Shown here: positions 42,901 to 53,100 of the stretch, one piece after another
Position numbering within the stretch: the stretch's first letter is position 1
Layout: each line of letters starts with the position of its first letter
Assembly (NCBI GenBank): GCA_024220505.1
Contig: JAKZZE010000004.1
Coordinates: 558,001 to 622,000 of the forward strand
Length of the DNA: 64,000 bases
Direction of reading: 5' to 3'
DNA from: Rhizopus arrhizus
Lineage: Eukaryota > Mucoromycota > Mucoromycetes > Mucorales > Rhizopodaceae
The notes under the pieces: model-generated
The model's input: the letters and a program-made list of their open reading frames with translations, nothing else
Told to the model about the DNA's origin: nothing
Databases searched by the model: none
Made by a program: the position numbers and the translations under genes

Positions 42901-44628
42901 TGTCAGCACCACAAGAGCGGCACGGACGTCCCAAACCGGAAGGTTGGTTTCTTGGATTCCACTGAGAGGCAGCAGAACCAGAGGAGACATCATCTTGGGT
43001 TGAACCCGAAGAAGGAGGAGAAGAGGAAGCTTTCTTCATAGCACGACATTCATCATTGCTATGGTTGTTGGTCTTGTGGAAGCTGCAATACTTCCTAGAA
43101 ACCTTTGGATAAGGTGAAGCACGAAAAGCAGAACCAGAGACAAAAGCAGAAGATCTCTTCCGACCAGAAGAAGAAGAGTCATTGACCATCGAAGGGCCAG
43201 CAGAAGTGTGAGCAGCGTTAGCCACTTTACGAACTTTGTTGATGTATCCATCATTCATAACTCGATATGAAAACAGTATTAATAAGCTACATGTAAAATA
43301 TATCCAATAGATAGGCTACAGGTTAATTCGGATAATCTTCATTAAGGATAAGATGCTGCGTAATTGCACGGTTAAATTATATTAAATCCAGGAACTAAAT
43401 CACAGTCAATCATATACGAGTATTCTATGGATAAATGCTTATGATGACAAAGATAACAATGGAAGAACACGTAACCATTATCTATTTGTCATCAGTTATA
43501 TCATACTCATTAATTATTAATCCATAACATGAAATATTATCCGTGTATGAAAAGTATAAATAGAGTATCATTTTCTTATTAAATAAAGCAATCTCTTTAT
43601 CGAGTCTCGTCCTCTCTTGTTCCTTTCTATTCTTGGATAAATCATTTGTACAGCGAATGGTACAAAGTCTTGGCCAACTTGACAACGTAGTCGACCGATT
43701 CTTTTTCCGCGTCCGTACAATTGGCTAAGGACACGACCACCTTCTTGTAGATATCGGCCTGAAGACCGATCAGAAAGCAACGAGTCAAGACACAGCGATC
43801 TTGGATCTGTGCCAAGCGACGGAGGTTGTTGAAACGTTCAACGTACTGGTCAACAGTTTCAGCAGCAGTCATGGAGATGCGTAACAACTCCGTTGTAGAC
43901 GTGGCTTTTTCTTCAGCCGATCCAACACCATAATGGCTAGTAAAAGCCTTTTTGAACTGACTCCACGTATGGACATCCTCTTTTTCTTGGTACTCATCAA
44001 GCCAAGTACGTTGACTCGATGACAAGCAAGGAGGGAGAAGACGAAGCCAGTGCTGATCAAGATCAAGACCATGTGCGAACATTACGTCCTGAAATTTTTT
44101 CAAGCAGTGCTTGACATCCACAGAGACAGGGGCAGATGGGTCAAAGACCGCACCCTTCCACTGCATGAGGGGTAAGTTTGGAGGTACAACATTCAAGGCT
44201 GAAGGAGCAACCTTAGGTGAACCAGTCCAAGCGGTGGGAACAGCATGGTTCATGGCTCGCTGGAGGAGATCCCTAGTATGAACTAGTCTTTCTAGGTCCT
44301 TGGAGCAGGCTTCGTACTTGGCACGCACCATGTTATCTTCTTCTGACTCAGGCGTCGTAGAAAGGAGACGAACAGACAAGTTAAGGATAACTTGGGTGGC
44401 ACCGATGATGGTGGAATCCAACTCCTCGATAGAAGAGTGGATGGATGGAACTGCGATTCTAGGCTCAAGAGAACCAGAAGAAACTGCGGAAGTGGTCATT
44501 CCAGAGGACTCTGCCTCTGAAGATAAAGTAGAAGCATCTGACATACGACGAGCGTTATCAGGATAAGTTTTGGCATTACTACTGGAAGAACCAGCAGCAG
44601 CAGAGTTGAAGTCATTTGTGTTTGACAT
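39922..44628 (-). pseudogene. gypsy2 gag-pol, two frameshifts and truncation
   Basis: The start is MSNTNDFNSAAA at 44628. Across LTR-G2 the frame is preserved (HSLYK to VRKVA). Gag includes a capsid-like block and two zinc-knuckle-like motifs (CSFHKTNNHSNDEC, CRSCGADNWRPGHRC). Protease has AMIDTGSSFSCV. RT has TTFDIRACFHRF and YIDDLCVF. A one-base frameshift near 41190 separates the RT thumb from RNase H (YVATDASAYGIGG, TTDHKALIYI). A second shift near 40640-40560, in a Lys-rich and His-repeat linker, separates RNase H from integrase (VMDLGTF, SDNGKEF, SVNEAF). Integrase stops at DWDL, where Mar9 begins. Confidence 0.9.
43240..43644 (+). mobile_element. Solo LTR, LTR-G copy 2
   Basis: A 405-bp LTR nearly identical to 37545-37949, with a perfect 5-bp duplication TTTGT (43235-43239 and 43645-43649). 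It is inserted in gypsy2 gag; removal restores the gag frame. Confidence 0.95.
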
Positions 44629-45099
44629 ATTGGTAAGGTAGGTAGTAATAATAAAAAAAGGGTTGTTTTAAAAATAAAGTCAATAAAGAATTCACAAAAA
44701 AAAATGTTTTGCCAAGTATTAAAATAAAAGACAAAAACTAAAAAGACAATAGTTGTGAAACTAAAGATTGTATATTGCTTTATTAATAAAAACATTTGAG
44801 GCTATTTATACTTTTTGGATGTCTGGATCTTTACCGCTATTTCAATTGATCGGTTAAAAGAATAATGTGGGAAGGATGGGAAGATAAAGGAAAGATAGTA
44901 GATAATCAATAGCCGCTGTCTTCTTGACGAATCAAGGGACAATGAAGTAGATAAATTATTGATCTAACGATAATTATCGAATAAAATTGGATTGAACTGC
45001 CGTTGTTATAATCAGGTTCCGATATAGTCGTGGGAACGCCGATAGAGACAACAGGGCAAAGTTGGCTATTGCGGAGATCTCTCGTTTATCCATGAATGT
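44629..45099 (-). repeat. gypsy2 leader and probable 5' LTR
   Basis: Noncoding. On the minus strand it has AGTATAAATAGCC, then TTAATAAAGCAAT about 20 nt later, the same spacing as in LTR-G, so this is LTR promoter sequence. I could not fix the LTR ends or a convincing primer-binding site. Confidence 0.6.
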
Positions 45100-45440
45100 T
45101 CACTTTACTAGTTATGTGGATACAACAAACGTTATTCAAATCAGTGAGGAATTCCCAAAATAAAAGATAATCTATGACAGACATACAAAAGAACAAATGA
45201 AAAGTTTTCATAATCATAATTATAGATGACACTTGCTAAAGTACCTGAATATTAGAAGAACGCTTACAATAGAAGATATCAAGCCACTCACTCAATAAGA
45301 TATAAATACCTGCCTTCAATTAGAATAATTTTTACTTTAACTTAAACTGAAATAAAGATCAGTCTCAAAAAGTATCTACACTGTTTCTTGATCTTTGTTT
45401 CTACCTTTTCTTCAACTACTTTAACCATTATACAACACTA
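45100..45440 (+). repeat. Probable solo LTR in plus orientation
   Basis: Contains GATATAAATACCTGCC (about 45300) and GAAATAAAGATCAG (about 45350), an LTR-like promoter/poly(A) pair, and ends TATACAACA. A start TGTGGATACAAC near 45115 is plausible, but no matching duplication was found. Confidence 0.5.
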
Positions 45441-45482
45441 AAGTCGAATACTTTTATTAAAGAAAGATTTCAAGGCTATTTA

Positions 45483-47155
45483 CAGTGGGTGGACTAATTG
45501 TCCCAGTGTTTCAACATTTTTTACTTTTGACATTGTAGCTCGACGAATTCTTAGGCTATGCGACTAGTTTTATGCTCATTAGAAAGGTCGCACTTCGTGC
45601 TACATCATATCAAAGAGCCGGAGTTCGGAGATTACACAGTCTGAGTTAATCAGCAATAGAAAAAAAACACCGCACTGGGACAATTTTTCCGCTTGAACAT
45701 AAATTTTATTTAATAACAGGTATGTCCCCCTTTAGCATTAATAACTGCTCTACAACGATCCGGCATACTATCTATATATCTTCTACACTCATCCACTGTA
45801 AAAGTATTCCATTCTTTTTCTATTCTTTCCCATAACTCATGCACTCCTTTAGCCTTAGTGCCATATACACTCAGCTTGAGTTTAAGGTGATGCCATACAT
45901 GTTCAATAGGGTTTACATCGGAACTTTGGGCTGGACAGCTAAAGATATGATCACTCTTGAAGTTATTATCCACAAACCATTGCTTAGCAAGCTTCGAAGT
46001 GTGCTTGAGATCCTTATCTTGTTGAAAATAGATATTCTCAGGATTGTATCCATAGTACTTTACTCTGTCCATAAGTGTAGTTTCCAAGATATTTACATAA
46101 TCCACAGCTTTCATAGTTCCATCATGTATCCAACAAGCATACCCAGGGCCATCATAAGTAATACAACCCCATACCATGACACTTCCTTGGTCGCCTTTCA
46201 CTGTAAGGTCTAAGTGATGAGGCTGCAATACATCGTCTGGTCGGCTCCAGTAATACTTGCAACCGTCTGATCCGAAAACATTAGCTTTAGTCTCATCACT
46301 AAACACCATACGCCTCCAGTCATCGGTTGTTCAGCCTTTGTGGGCCATAGCCCATGCTAAACGTCGTTCCTTGTGCTGTTTACTGAGAAGAGGCTTCCTC
46401 GCTTTGATTTTAGCTCTGAAGTTCATACTTTTAAGAAGCTTCAAGACTCCAGAATAACCAATAGTATATCCCAAACCACTCAGATATAGATGTACTGCTT
46501 TGGCTGTCTTGAGTTCACCCTTTATTACTTGTCTACGGATGTATGACTTGGTAGTTTCACCAGTAGTTGCTCTTTTACCAGGGGCTGCCTTCATTCGATT
46601 TGGAAAAAACGTGTTCACATACCTACCTAAAGTTGACTTTTTCAATCCGGGAATGCGTTCCATAACTTGTTCATATGTCATATTACTAGCCAAAAGCATT
46701 TGGATTTGTTTCTGAACAGATTTGCTGATAGTAAGAGTCATTTGATGCGGGACAAAGTCGTAAGAAGTGCAGTATATAAAGAGACTAAGAATAATGTTAA
46801 AAAAAAAGAATAACATAAAGCTATTTATACTTTACATTAAAGATATGAGTCATAGATTATCATAGATAAGACTGGTACGTAAGTTCCGGTGATTTCTGAT
46901 TGATAAAAAGGCGATGTTTAGAACACATTGCAAAATAAGCAGGTAGCGGAAAAATTGTCCCAGTGCGGTTTTTTTTTTCTATTGCTGATTAACTCAGACT
47001 GTGCTATCTCCGAACGATGGCTCTTTAATATTATGTAGCACGACGTGCGACCTTTCTAATGAGCATAAAACTAGTCACATAGCCTAAGAATTGGTCGAGT
47101 TACAGTGTCCAAAGTAAAAAATGTTGAAACACTGGGACAATTAGCCCACCCACTG
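45483..47155 (-). mobile_element. Tc1/mariner element Mar10
   Basis: A 1673-bp element with ends CAGTGGGTGGACTAATTGTC and (from the right) CAGTGGGTGGGCTAATTGTC, TA at 45481-45482 and 47156-47157. Inverted inner copies of the motif lie at 45673-45692 and 46947-46965. The transposase has one nonsense codon. Confidence 0.93.
45710..46741 (-). pseudogene. Mar10 transposase with a single nonsense codon
   Basis: A 343-codon frame from MTLTISKSVQ (46741), the same length as Mar4. The only disruption is TGA at 46331-46333, in the linker HKG-stop-TTDDWRRM, where Mar4 has Trp (NWTSDDWRRM). A TGG to TGA change explains it. Catalytic motifs are intact: FSDETKAN, FQQDKDLKHTSK (note Asp-Lys in place of Asp-Asn) and SSDVNPIEHVW. 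Confidence 0.9.
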
Positions 47156-47157
47156 TA

Positions 47158-47372
47158 TATTAGTTGAGCAAGACCTGAGATTAGATGACAAAAATAGTTA
47201 CGACCGATATGATTTGACATGTATAAGAAAAATTTTATAGACTGATGTTAGTAATCAACTGTTGAGATGAAAGTGAAACTTGGCTGTTTAGGGCAGTGAT
47301 AATTATCAGGTTCTATTCTTATTCAAACTCATTTGTAAAGATTTAGTCCAGAATGATAAGACTGTATCTTAT
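47158..47372. other. Unassigned 215-bp segment
   Basis: No ORF or repeat recognised. It lies between Mar10 and LTR-G3 and does not continue the gypsy3 pol frame. Confidence 0.5.
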
Positions 47373-47788
47373 TGATGTATCCATCATTCATAACTCGATA
47401 TGAAAAGAGTATTAATAAGCTACATGTAAAATATATCCAATAGATAGGCTACAGGTTAATTCGGATAAATCTTCATCAAGGATAAGATGCTGCGTAATTG
47501 CACGGTTAAATTATATTAAATTCAGGGACTAAATCACAGTCAATCGCAGTCAATCATATACGAGTATTTTATGGATAAATGCTTACGATGACAAAGATAA
47601 CAATGGAGGAACACCTAACCATTATCTATTTGTCATCAGTTATATCATACTCATTAATTATTAATCCATGACATGAAATATTATCCGTGTATGAAAAGTA
47701 TAAATAGAGTATCATTTTCTTATTAAATAAAGCAATCTCTTTATCGAGTCTCGTCCTCCCTTGTTCCTTTCTATTCTTGGATAAATCA
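47373..47788 (+). mobile_element. LTR-G copy 3, mismatched flanks
   Basis: A 416-bp LTR, TGATGTATCC to GGATAAATCA, related to the other two LTR-G copies, with a short duplication of CAGTCAATCG near 47540. The flanking 5 bp are CTTAT on the left and ATGAT on the right, so no target duplication. Its right side breaks the gypsy3 protease frame. Confidence 0.9.
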
Positions 47789-49756
47789 ATGATGCCCAGG
47801 CAACTTCAATGCTTCGTTCACAGAACAAGAATGTGGTCTTTTCAAATATAGTTTAGGAGCAACGAAATTGGAGCTAGCAGTGGACGATCCTGGAGCGACA
47901 GAAGACGTAAAAGAAGAGAGACCAGGGAATTTCACAGAGCCAGTGGCCGTATCGATCGTGGCTTTATGTGTCTTCAAGTCGTTGAACCCGATGATTAAAG
48001 GGTGAGCCAGTCGATCAACTACATGGCAATTCAAATTTAAAGAAACTTCACCAAGACGGACCAAGACTGCTGCACAACCAAGGGTGGAAGCATCTTCGCC
48101 AGTTGCCGTAGTGAAAGTTAACTTTTGAGAAGAGTCAATGACCAAATTTAAGGCCGTAGCAATCTCAGAACGTAGAGCAGAGATAGTAGCACCTATGTCG
48201 ATAAGGCAAGAAGTAGAAAGACCATTGATTGCACAAGAGAGTCGAGGACCTTCTCTATACTCATTAGCTTGGCTTAGGTAAGCCAAGGAATGGATGGCGT
48301 CTTGCGTGGTACCTTTGGTCGTGGTGAGTATAGGGTCCTGACATTCAGGAATGGTTGCGTAATTGACACCAGTAGTTTTGGATGATAACACTATAGGTAT
48401 CGGTTCCGTAGAATAGGATGACCATGAGCCAGTAGGAGAAGTTGTCTCCAAAGCTTGAATTTGATTTTTGTTTCTTTTGGCTTGGTAGCATCGTTTCGAT
48501 AGGTGGCCTTCTTTACCACAATGTCCACACAATGGTACTCCAGGGCGAACCCATTGATTGAACTGATTTGCCTTTTTGTTCTCCGTACGTGAATTTCTGG
48601 ACTGACGGCTAAAGGGAGTTTTCATATTAAAGGCATCAATTTCCATTGCGTTCGGATCGGGTTGGGGTGGAAATTGGTAAGCAGGCTGTGAAGAATCACA
48701 GTGGAGTTGAGAATATGCCAAGGCAGGATCGGCAGAAAGAACTTCGTCCATTGAGATCGCCAGGTCAGCGACGGCAGCCCATGTGGACCCTGAGTTTAAG
48801 TTGGGTAACACAATAGCTCTCAGACGAGGATTCATGACCTTGAGGTAGATCGACCTGAGTAAGTCCGTGGGGAGGTTTGTATCCTTTGGTAATTCCAGTA
48901 TGATAGACTCAAACAGAGCCTTGAATTGTCTTGAAGGTAGATTACCTTGCTGAAGTTTTTCTAGTTTATTTCTACATATTTGTTTTAGTGGTGCCCTAGG
49001 AATTGTTGTAAACATAGTTATTTTCTATATGATATCAATTGTATTAAAATAAATAATGATACACAAAAGATTAAACTATGATTGAACAATTCCACACTTT
49101 TCCAAATTTAGAACAATAAGATCAATATCTGTCATCCTAGAGAGTCTAATCAATTGTCAACCCCAAAAGTAATTAGATCAAAGTTAATTGACTGGTTATT
49201 ATTTCTATTGTTCAATTTCAGATGCATATATTAGAACATCGACAAGCTTTAGCTTAATCATTGGTTCTTCAGCACGACATCGTGACCGAGTCTATATCTT
49301 TTATATCTACGCTCACAAAGAATATAAATAGATGCCAACTTTTTATCCATAAAGCGAGGCCTTTTCGCAATATAAAGAAATCTGCAATAAAGAAGGATTT
49401 TAATTTTATATTGCTGCTATTGTTTTTTTGTTTAATTTTTTCTTTAATCTTGCGATTAAAACAGGAATACCGAATGTTTCAGTCAAAGCCTTTTTAGCAG
49501 ATTCCCACTCCATAAGATTTGGAGAGGACATGAGCCATTGGGCCATGTTCACCGGTAGGTACGAGGGCAGCTGTTCCATCTTCATAACGTCAGTAAGTCC
49601 GAGCCGATCAGCCTTTGCTTCAAACAAGCGCAGCCAAAGATCAATGCTCGTGCTAGGATCATAGTTATATATGATACGAACAGTACTAAGACTGGAATAT
49701 CGGTTTTGAGAAACTATTAAGTTGAACGCATCCACAATTGCTTGAGAATCCGACAT
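47789..49756 (-). pseudogene. gypsy3 gag-protease remnant, split by LTR-H and truncated by LTR-G3
   Basis: The start is MSDSQAIVDAFN at 49756. Segments 49756-49464 and 48998-47789 join in frame once LTR-H is removed (TFGIP to RAPLKQ). The gag capsid block is followed by one CCHC knuckle (CGHCGKEGHLSKRC). A protease-like domain has CLIDIGATISAL, with Ile where Ser or Thr is expected after the catalytic Asp, and HPLIIGFNDLK. The frame ends at LTR-G3; no RT or integrase of this element is found. Confidence 0.85.
49004..49463 (+). mobile_element. Solo LTR, LTR-H
   Basis: A 460-bp sequence TGTTGTAAACATAG to GATTAAAACA with a perfect 5-bp duplication GGAAT (48999-49003 and 49464-49468). Contains AATATAAATAGATGCC, followed by AATAAAGAAGG. 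It is inserted in gypsy3 gag. Confidence 0.92.
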
Positions 49757-49848
49757 TTTTGGTTGACTTGAAGTTAAGGGGAACTTGATAATGTATGTAT
49801 TTGAGGATCTTTCAGGGGGTTTAAGAAAGCAGCTTCTCCACCATAAAA

Positions 49849-50137
49849 TGAGTGTGTTACGTCAGGGATTACTTGTTGCCTTTAATTGGCTGGAAGACGT
49901 AAAGCTTTTTAATAAGAAAAAGTCTATCTTTTATTTTTATAAAATATGAAGCCTTTTTATACTTTTCATAAGATGCTGCGAAAGGATTCTAGATTTGATA
50001 ATTCTTAATACTTCCATTGGTAATTACTCGATTCGTATTTCATTGGTAGTTAGTGTTTCCATGGCAACCGGATAATCATTGATTTGATGACGAAAGCCTC
50101 TTTGTGACAATAAAAACGCGACTTGTTTTGAAAATCA
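49849..50137 (-). repeat. LTR-J, shared between gypsy3 and gypsy4
   Basis: A 289-bp LTR (TGATTTTCAAAACAAG to ACACACTCA on the minus strand) with AGTATAAAAAGG. On its downstream side a candidate primer-binding site (TGGTGGAGAAGCT, complement of 49831-49843) precedes gypsy3 gag. On its upstream side the gypsy4 polypurine tract abuts it directly. It serves as 5' LTR of gypsy3 and as 3' LTR of gypsy4. Confidence 0.75.
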
Positions 50138-50163
50138 CTTTTCTTTTCTTTTTTTTTTTTTTT
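50138..50163 (-). promoter_or_regulatory. gypsy4 polypurine tract
   Basis: On the minus strand, a run of about 17 A followed by GAAAAGAAAAG ends exactly where LTR-J begins with TG. It lies just after the gag-pol stop. This is the usual place and composition of a plus-strand primer. Confidence 0.75.
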
Positions 50164-50186
50164 ATGTACTTTATTGAAGAGGAATT

Positions 50187-53100
50187 TCACAATTTCTTGC
50201 TGTTACGAGTAGCAGCGACTGACACATTTGGAGTGGAATGTCTGTTTTGTTTATCACGACGAGCTTTTTTGGACTGACGCGATATTGTGTGAGGATACGA
50301 ACGTTTAGAATTATGGTTGGTGGAATGTGCAGCGACACCAGCCAAGTTAGAATTATCATCATCTAGAGATACAGACTTCATCATAGTGCTAATCGTACCA
50401 GATGGATTAGTCTTGAGGACCTCAGAAGAAGAAGGAGAATTTGTGATTTTAGAGTTTTTAGGAGGAACGTACTTTTGTCCCATGTTTTTCCAATATTTAC
50501 GTAGAATGTCTGGATCATTGAATTTATCAGCTGTTAGCCATTCATCCCATTCACTGCTGTAGTTTTTCCAACGCACAAGGTACTCACGGTTTTTTGGAGG
50601 ACCTCGGTGATTAAGAACTGCTTCGACTTCATAGTTTTGGATTTCATTTCCTTCATCGTCGAGTTCAATAATCTCTTCATTGGAAATTAACTTTAGCTCA
50701 GTAGTGGTATAAGAACGAGGCATCAGGACACCAGTTTCATCGCGTAAGATGTAGGCATTACCTTGATTCTTACGCAGAACTGTAAATGGCCCTTCATAAG
50801 CTGGAGCAAGTTGACCGGATTTAGTTGGAATACGAACCATGACATGAGAGCCAGGTGCATAATCAGCTAATCGGTGTGTGTCATTAAATTTTGCTTGTTC
50901 AAGTTCAACTTGAGCTTTCGTTTTAGCAGTAATAGCAGGAAAAACAATATCAGTCATATAGTCGATACGTTTCATTAATTCTTCATGCGACATAGGTGGT
51001 TTACCCTTGACTTCCTTAAGCTTGTCTTTATCAGATCTAAAGCCATAAGGTTCAATCATTTTACATGCAAACATGAGAGAAAAAGGTGTAGAGTTTAGAC
51101 GCTTAGATATACGGTTATTCATTGCAAGTTGAATGGAAGGAAGGAATTCATCCCAGTCATTGCCAACACCATTAGTAGATTTAGCGAGTAATTTTTTAAC
51201 AGTTTGAACAAAGCGTTCACTTAAACCATTAGCAGAAGGATGCAAAGGAGTAATAAATCGATGATCATAACCCATAGCATTAGCTAAATCTTTAGAGAGA
51301 GAATTCTTAAATTCAGTCCCATTATCGCTTTGAAGTTTTGTAGGAAAACCCATTATATAAAAGACATCGATCAGTGCACGTAAAATTGTATCTGCTTTTT
51401 TATCGGGCAAGGCACGAAGTATACAGAACCGTGTACAGACGTCTATGATAACCATAAAATAATTATTATTAGATGTTGAAGTGGTGTGCATAGGACCACC
51501 TAAATCGATAGCGTAATGATCACCAGGATAATAACTGTATATACTACGCAGAGGGTGATATCCCTTTTTCTCGATATTATGTTTCATGCATTCATTACAT
51601 TGTCTGACAAACTTCACACAGTCAGATATTAAATTTGGCCAATGAATACCCTCATTGTGAAGACGTTTAACCATTTGCTCTGCACCGTAATGACCAACTT
51701 TGTTGTGGGCATCTGTCATTAACTCACGATGTTCAGAATCTGGGGGCACAAAATAGTCCTTGAAAACTGAATGAGCAGACTGAACATAAAAGATGTTTTT
51801 GTCGTGAAGCCGATTAAAGTCATTATACTCATTAGAGTCATTAAATTTTCTGTTAAAAGGATGGAAATTACTAGAAATGTCTAAATTTCTGTTGTAATTA
51901 ACAATGTCGTCACTATGTGTGGCTGGGTAGACGTACGGTAGTGCATCTGAGGTCGTGGGCTTGTGGTCCACTAGAATAACGTTAATAGAAACGTTATGTT
52001 TGACATGAGCTCTATGTCTTTTCTTATTATTAATATCATTAGAAGTAGCGTGATTACTACGAAAGGAAGCAATTCTTTTTCCTTCATTAAGATCTTGTTC
52101 ATGTTCAACCGGCTCTTTTGGTGGGTATAACCTAGAGAGTTTATCGGGAAGGATATTATCTAATCCTCGAACATGAACCACATTAAAATTATAGTCAAGA
52201 ATAACGTCAAGCCATTTAATAAGCATACTATTGGCATTCTTTTGGGAATGAATATAGCATAAAGCTTTATGGTCAGTATATAATGTAAATCGTGTGCCCC
52301 AAATAAATTTGTGAAATTGGGTTAAGGCATAAACTACACCAAGCAATTCACGCATTGTAACACTGTAACGTTTTTCACTTCTTGATAGAGAGCGAGACAT
52401 AAAACCAATGTATTTTTTAATTTTAGACATTTCGCCATTAGATTGAGTCACTTCGAACTCTTGATATAGACAACAACCAGTGCCAAAATCTGAAGAATCA
52501 GTGGCTATGCAAAAAGGACATGACAAATCCGGGTGTGATAAAACGAATTCGGATGACAAGATACGTTTTATGCTGTCAAAATGCATCTGGTGTGTAGAAG
52601 TCCAAATAAATGGACCATTAATTTTCTCATCATGAGAACGTAAAGCATCCAAAGGAGCCATTAAAAATGAAGCATTAGGAGTATGCTGTCTAAAGTAATT
52701 TACAAATCCTAAAAAACTTTGAACTTGCTTCTGAGTAGTCGGTCTCGGCCATTCATGAATGTTCGTAAGTTTACGGGTATCAATTTTCTTTCCCTCAGCG
52801 GAGATACAATAACCCAAAAGATAAACAGCAGATTTTGCGAGGTAAGTTTTTTCAAAATTAACTCTTAAATTTGCATTTGTAAGGATTTGTAGAACTTTTT
52901 TTACATGAAGGAAATGTGCATGCATGGATGAACTGAAAACACAGATATCGTCCACGAAACACTTCACATAAGGCAAGTCCTTAAACAAATTTAACATTAT
53001 ACGAGAAAATAACTGACTGATTGTAGAAATACCAAAGGGAGCACCTCGGTACATGTATTGTAAATTATTAGGAGCAGTAAATGTAGTCTTATGTTGATCA

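Larger units (their letters stand above)
39922..45000 (-). mobile_element. gypsy2, damaged Ty3/gypsy element
   Basis: Minus-strand gag, protease, RT, RNase H and the first half of integrase. It is interrupted by LTR-G2 (43240-43644) and truncated at 39922, where Mar9 and Mar7 begin. The rest of integrase and the 3' LTR are not found in the window. The 5' LTR lies to the right of gag (TATA and AATAAAG at about 44775-44815, minus strand); its exact ends were not resolved. Confidence 0.85.

Noticed and set aside
50138..50190. gypsy4 as a polyadenylated retrocopy (AATAAAG then a long A-run after the stop)
   Set aside because: The A-run continues as GAAAAGAAAAG and ends at an LTR starting with TG, so a polypurine tract fits better. 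No LINE-type duplication was found.
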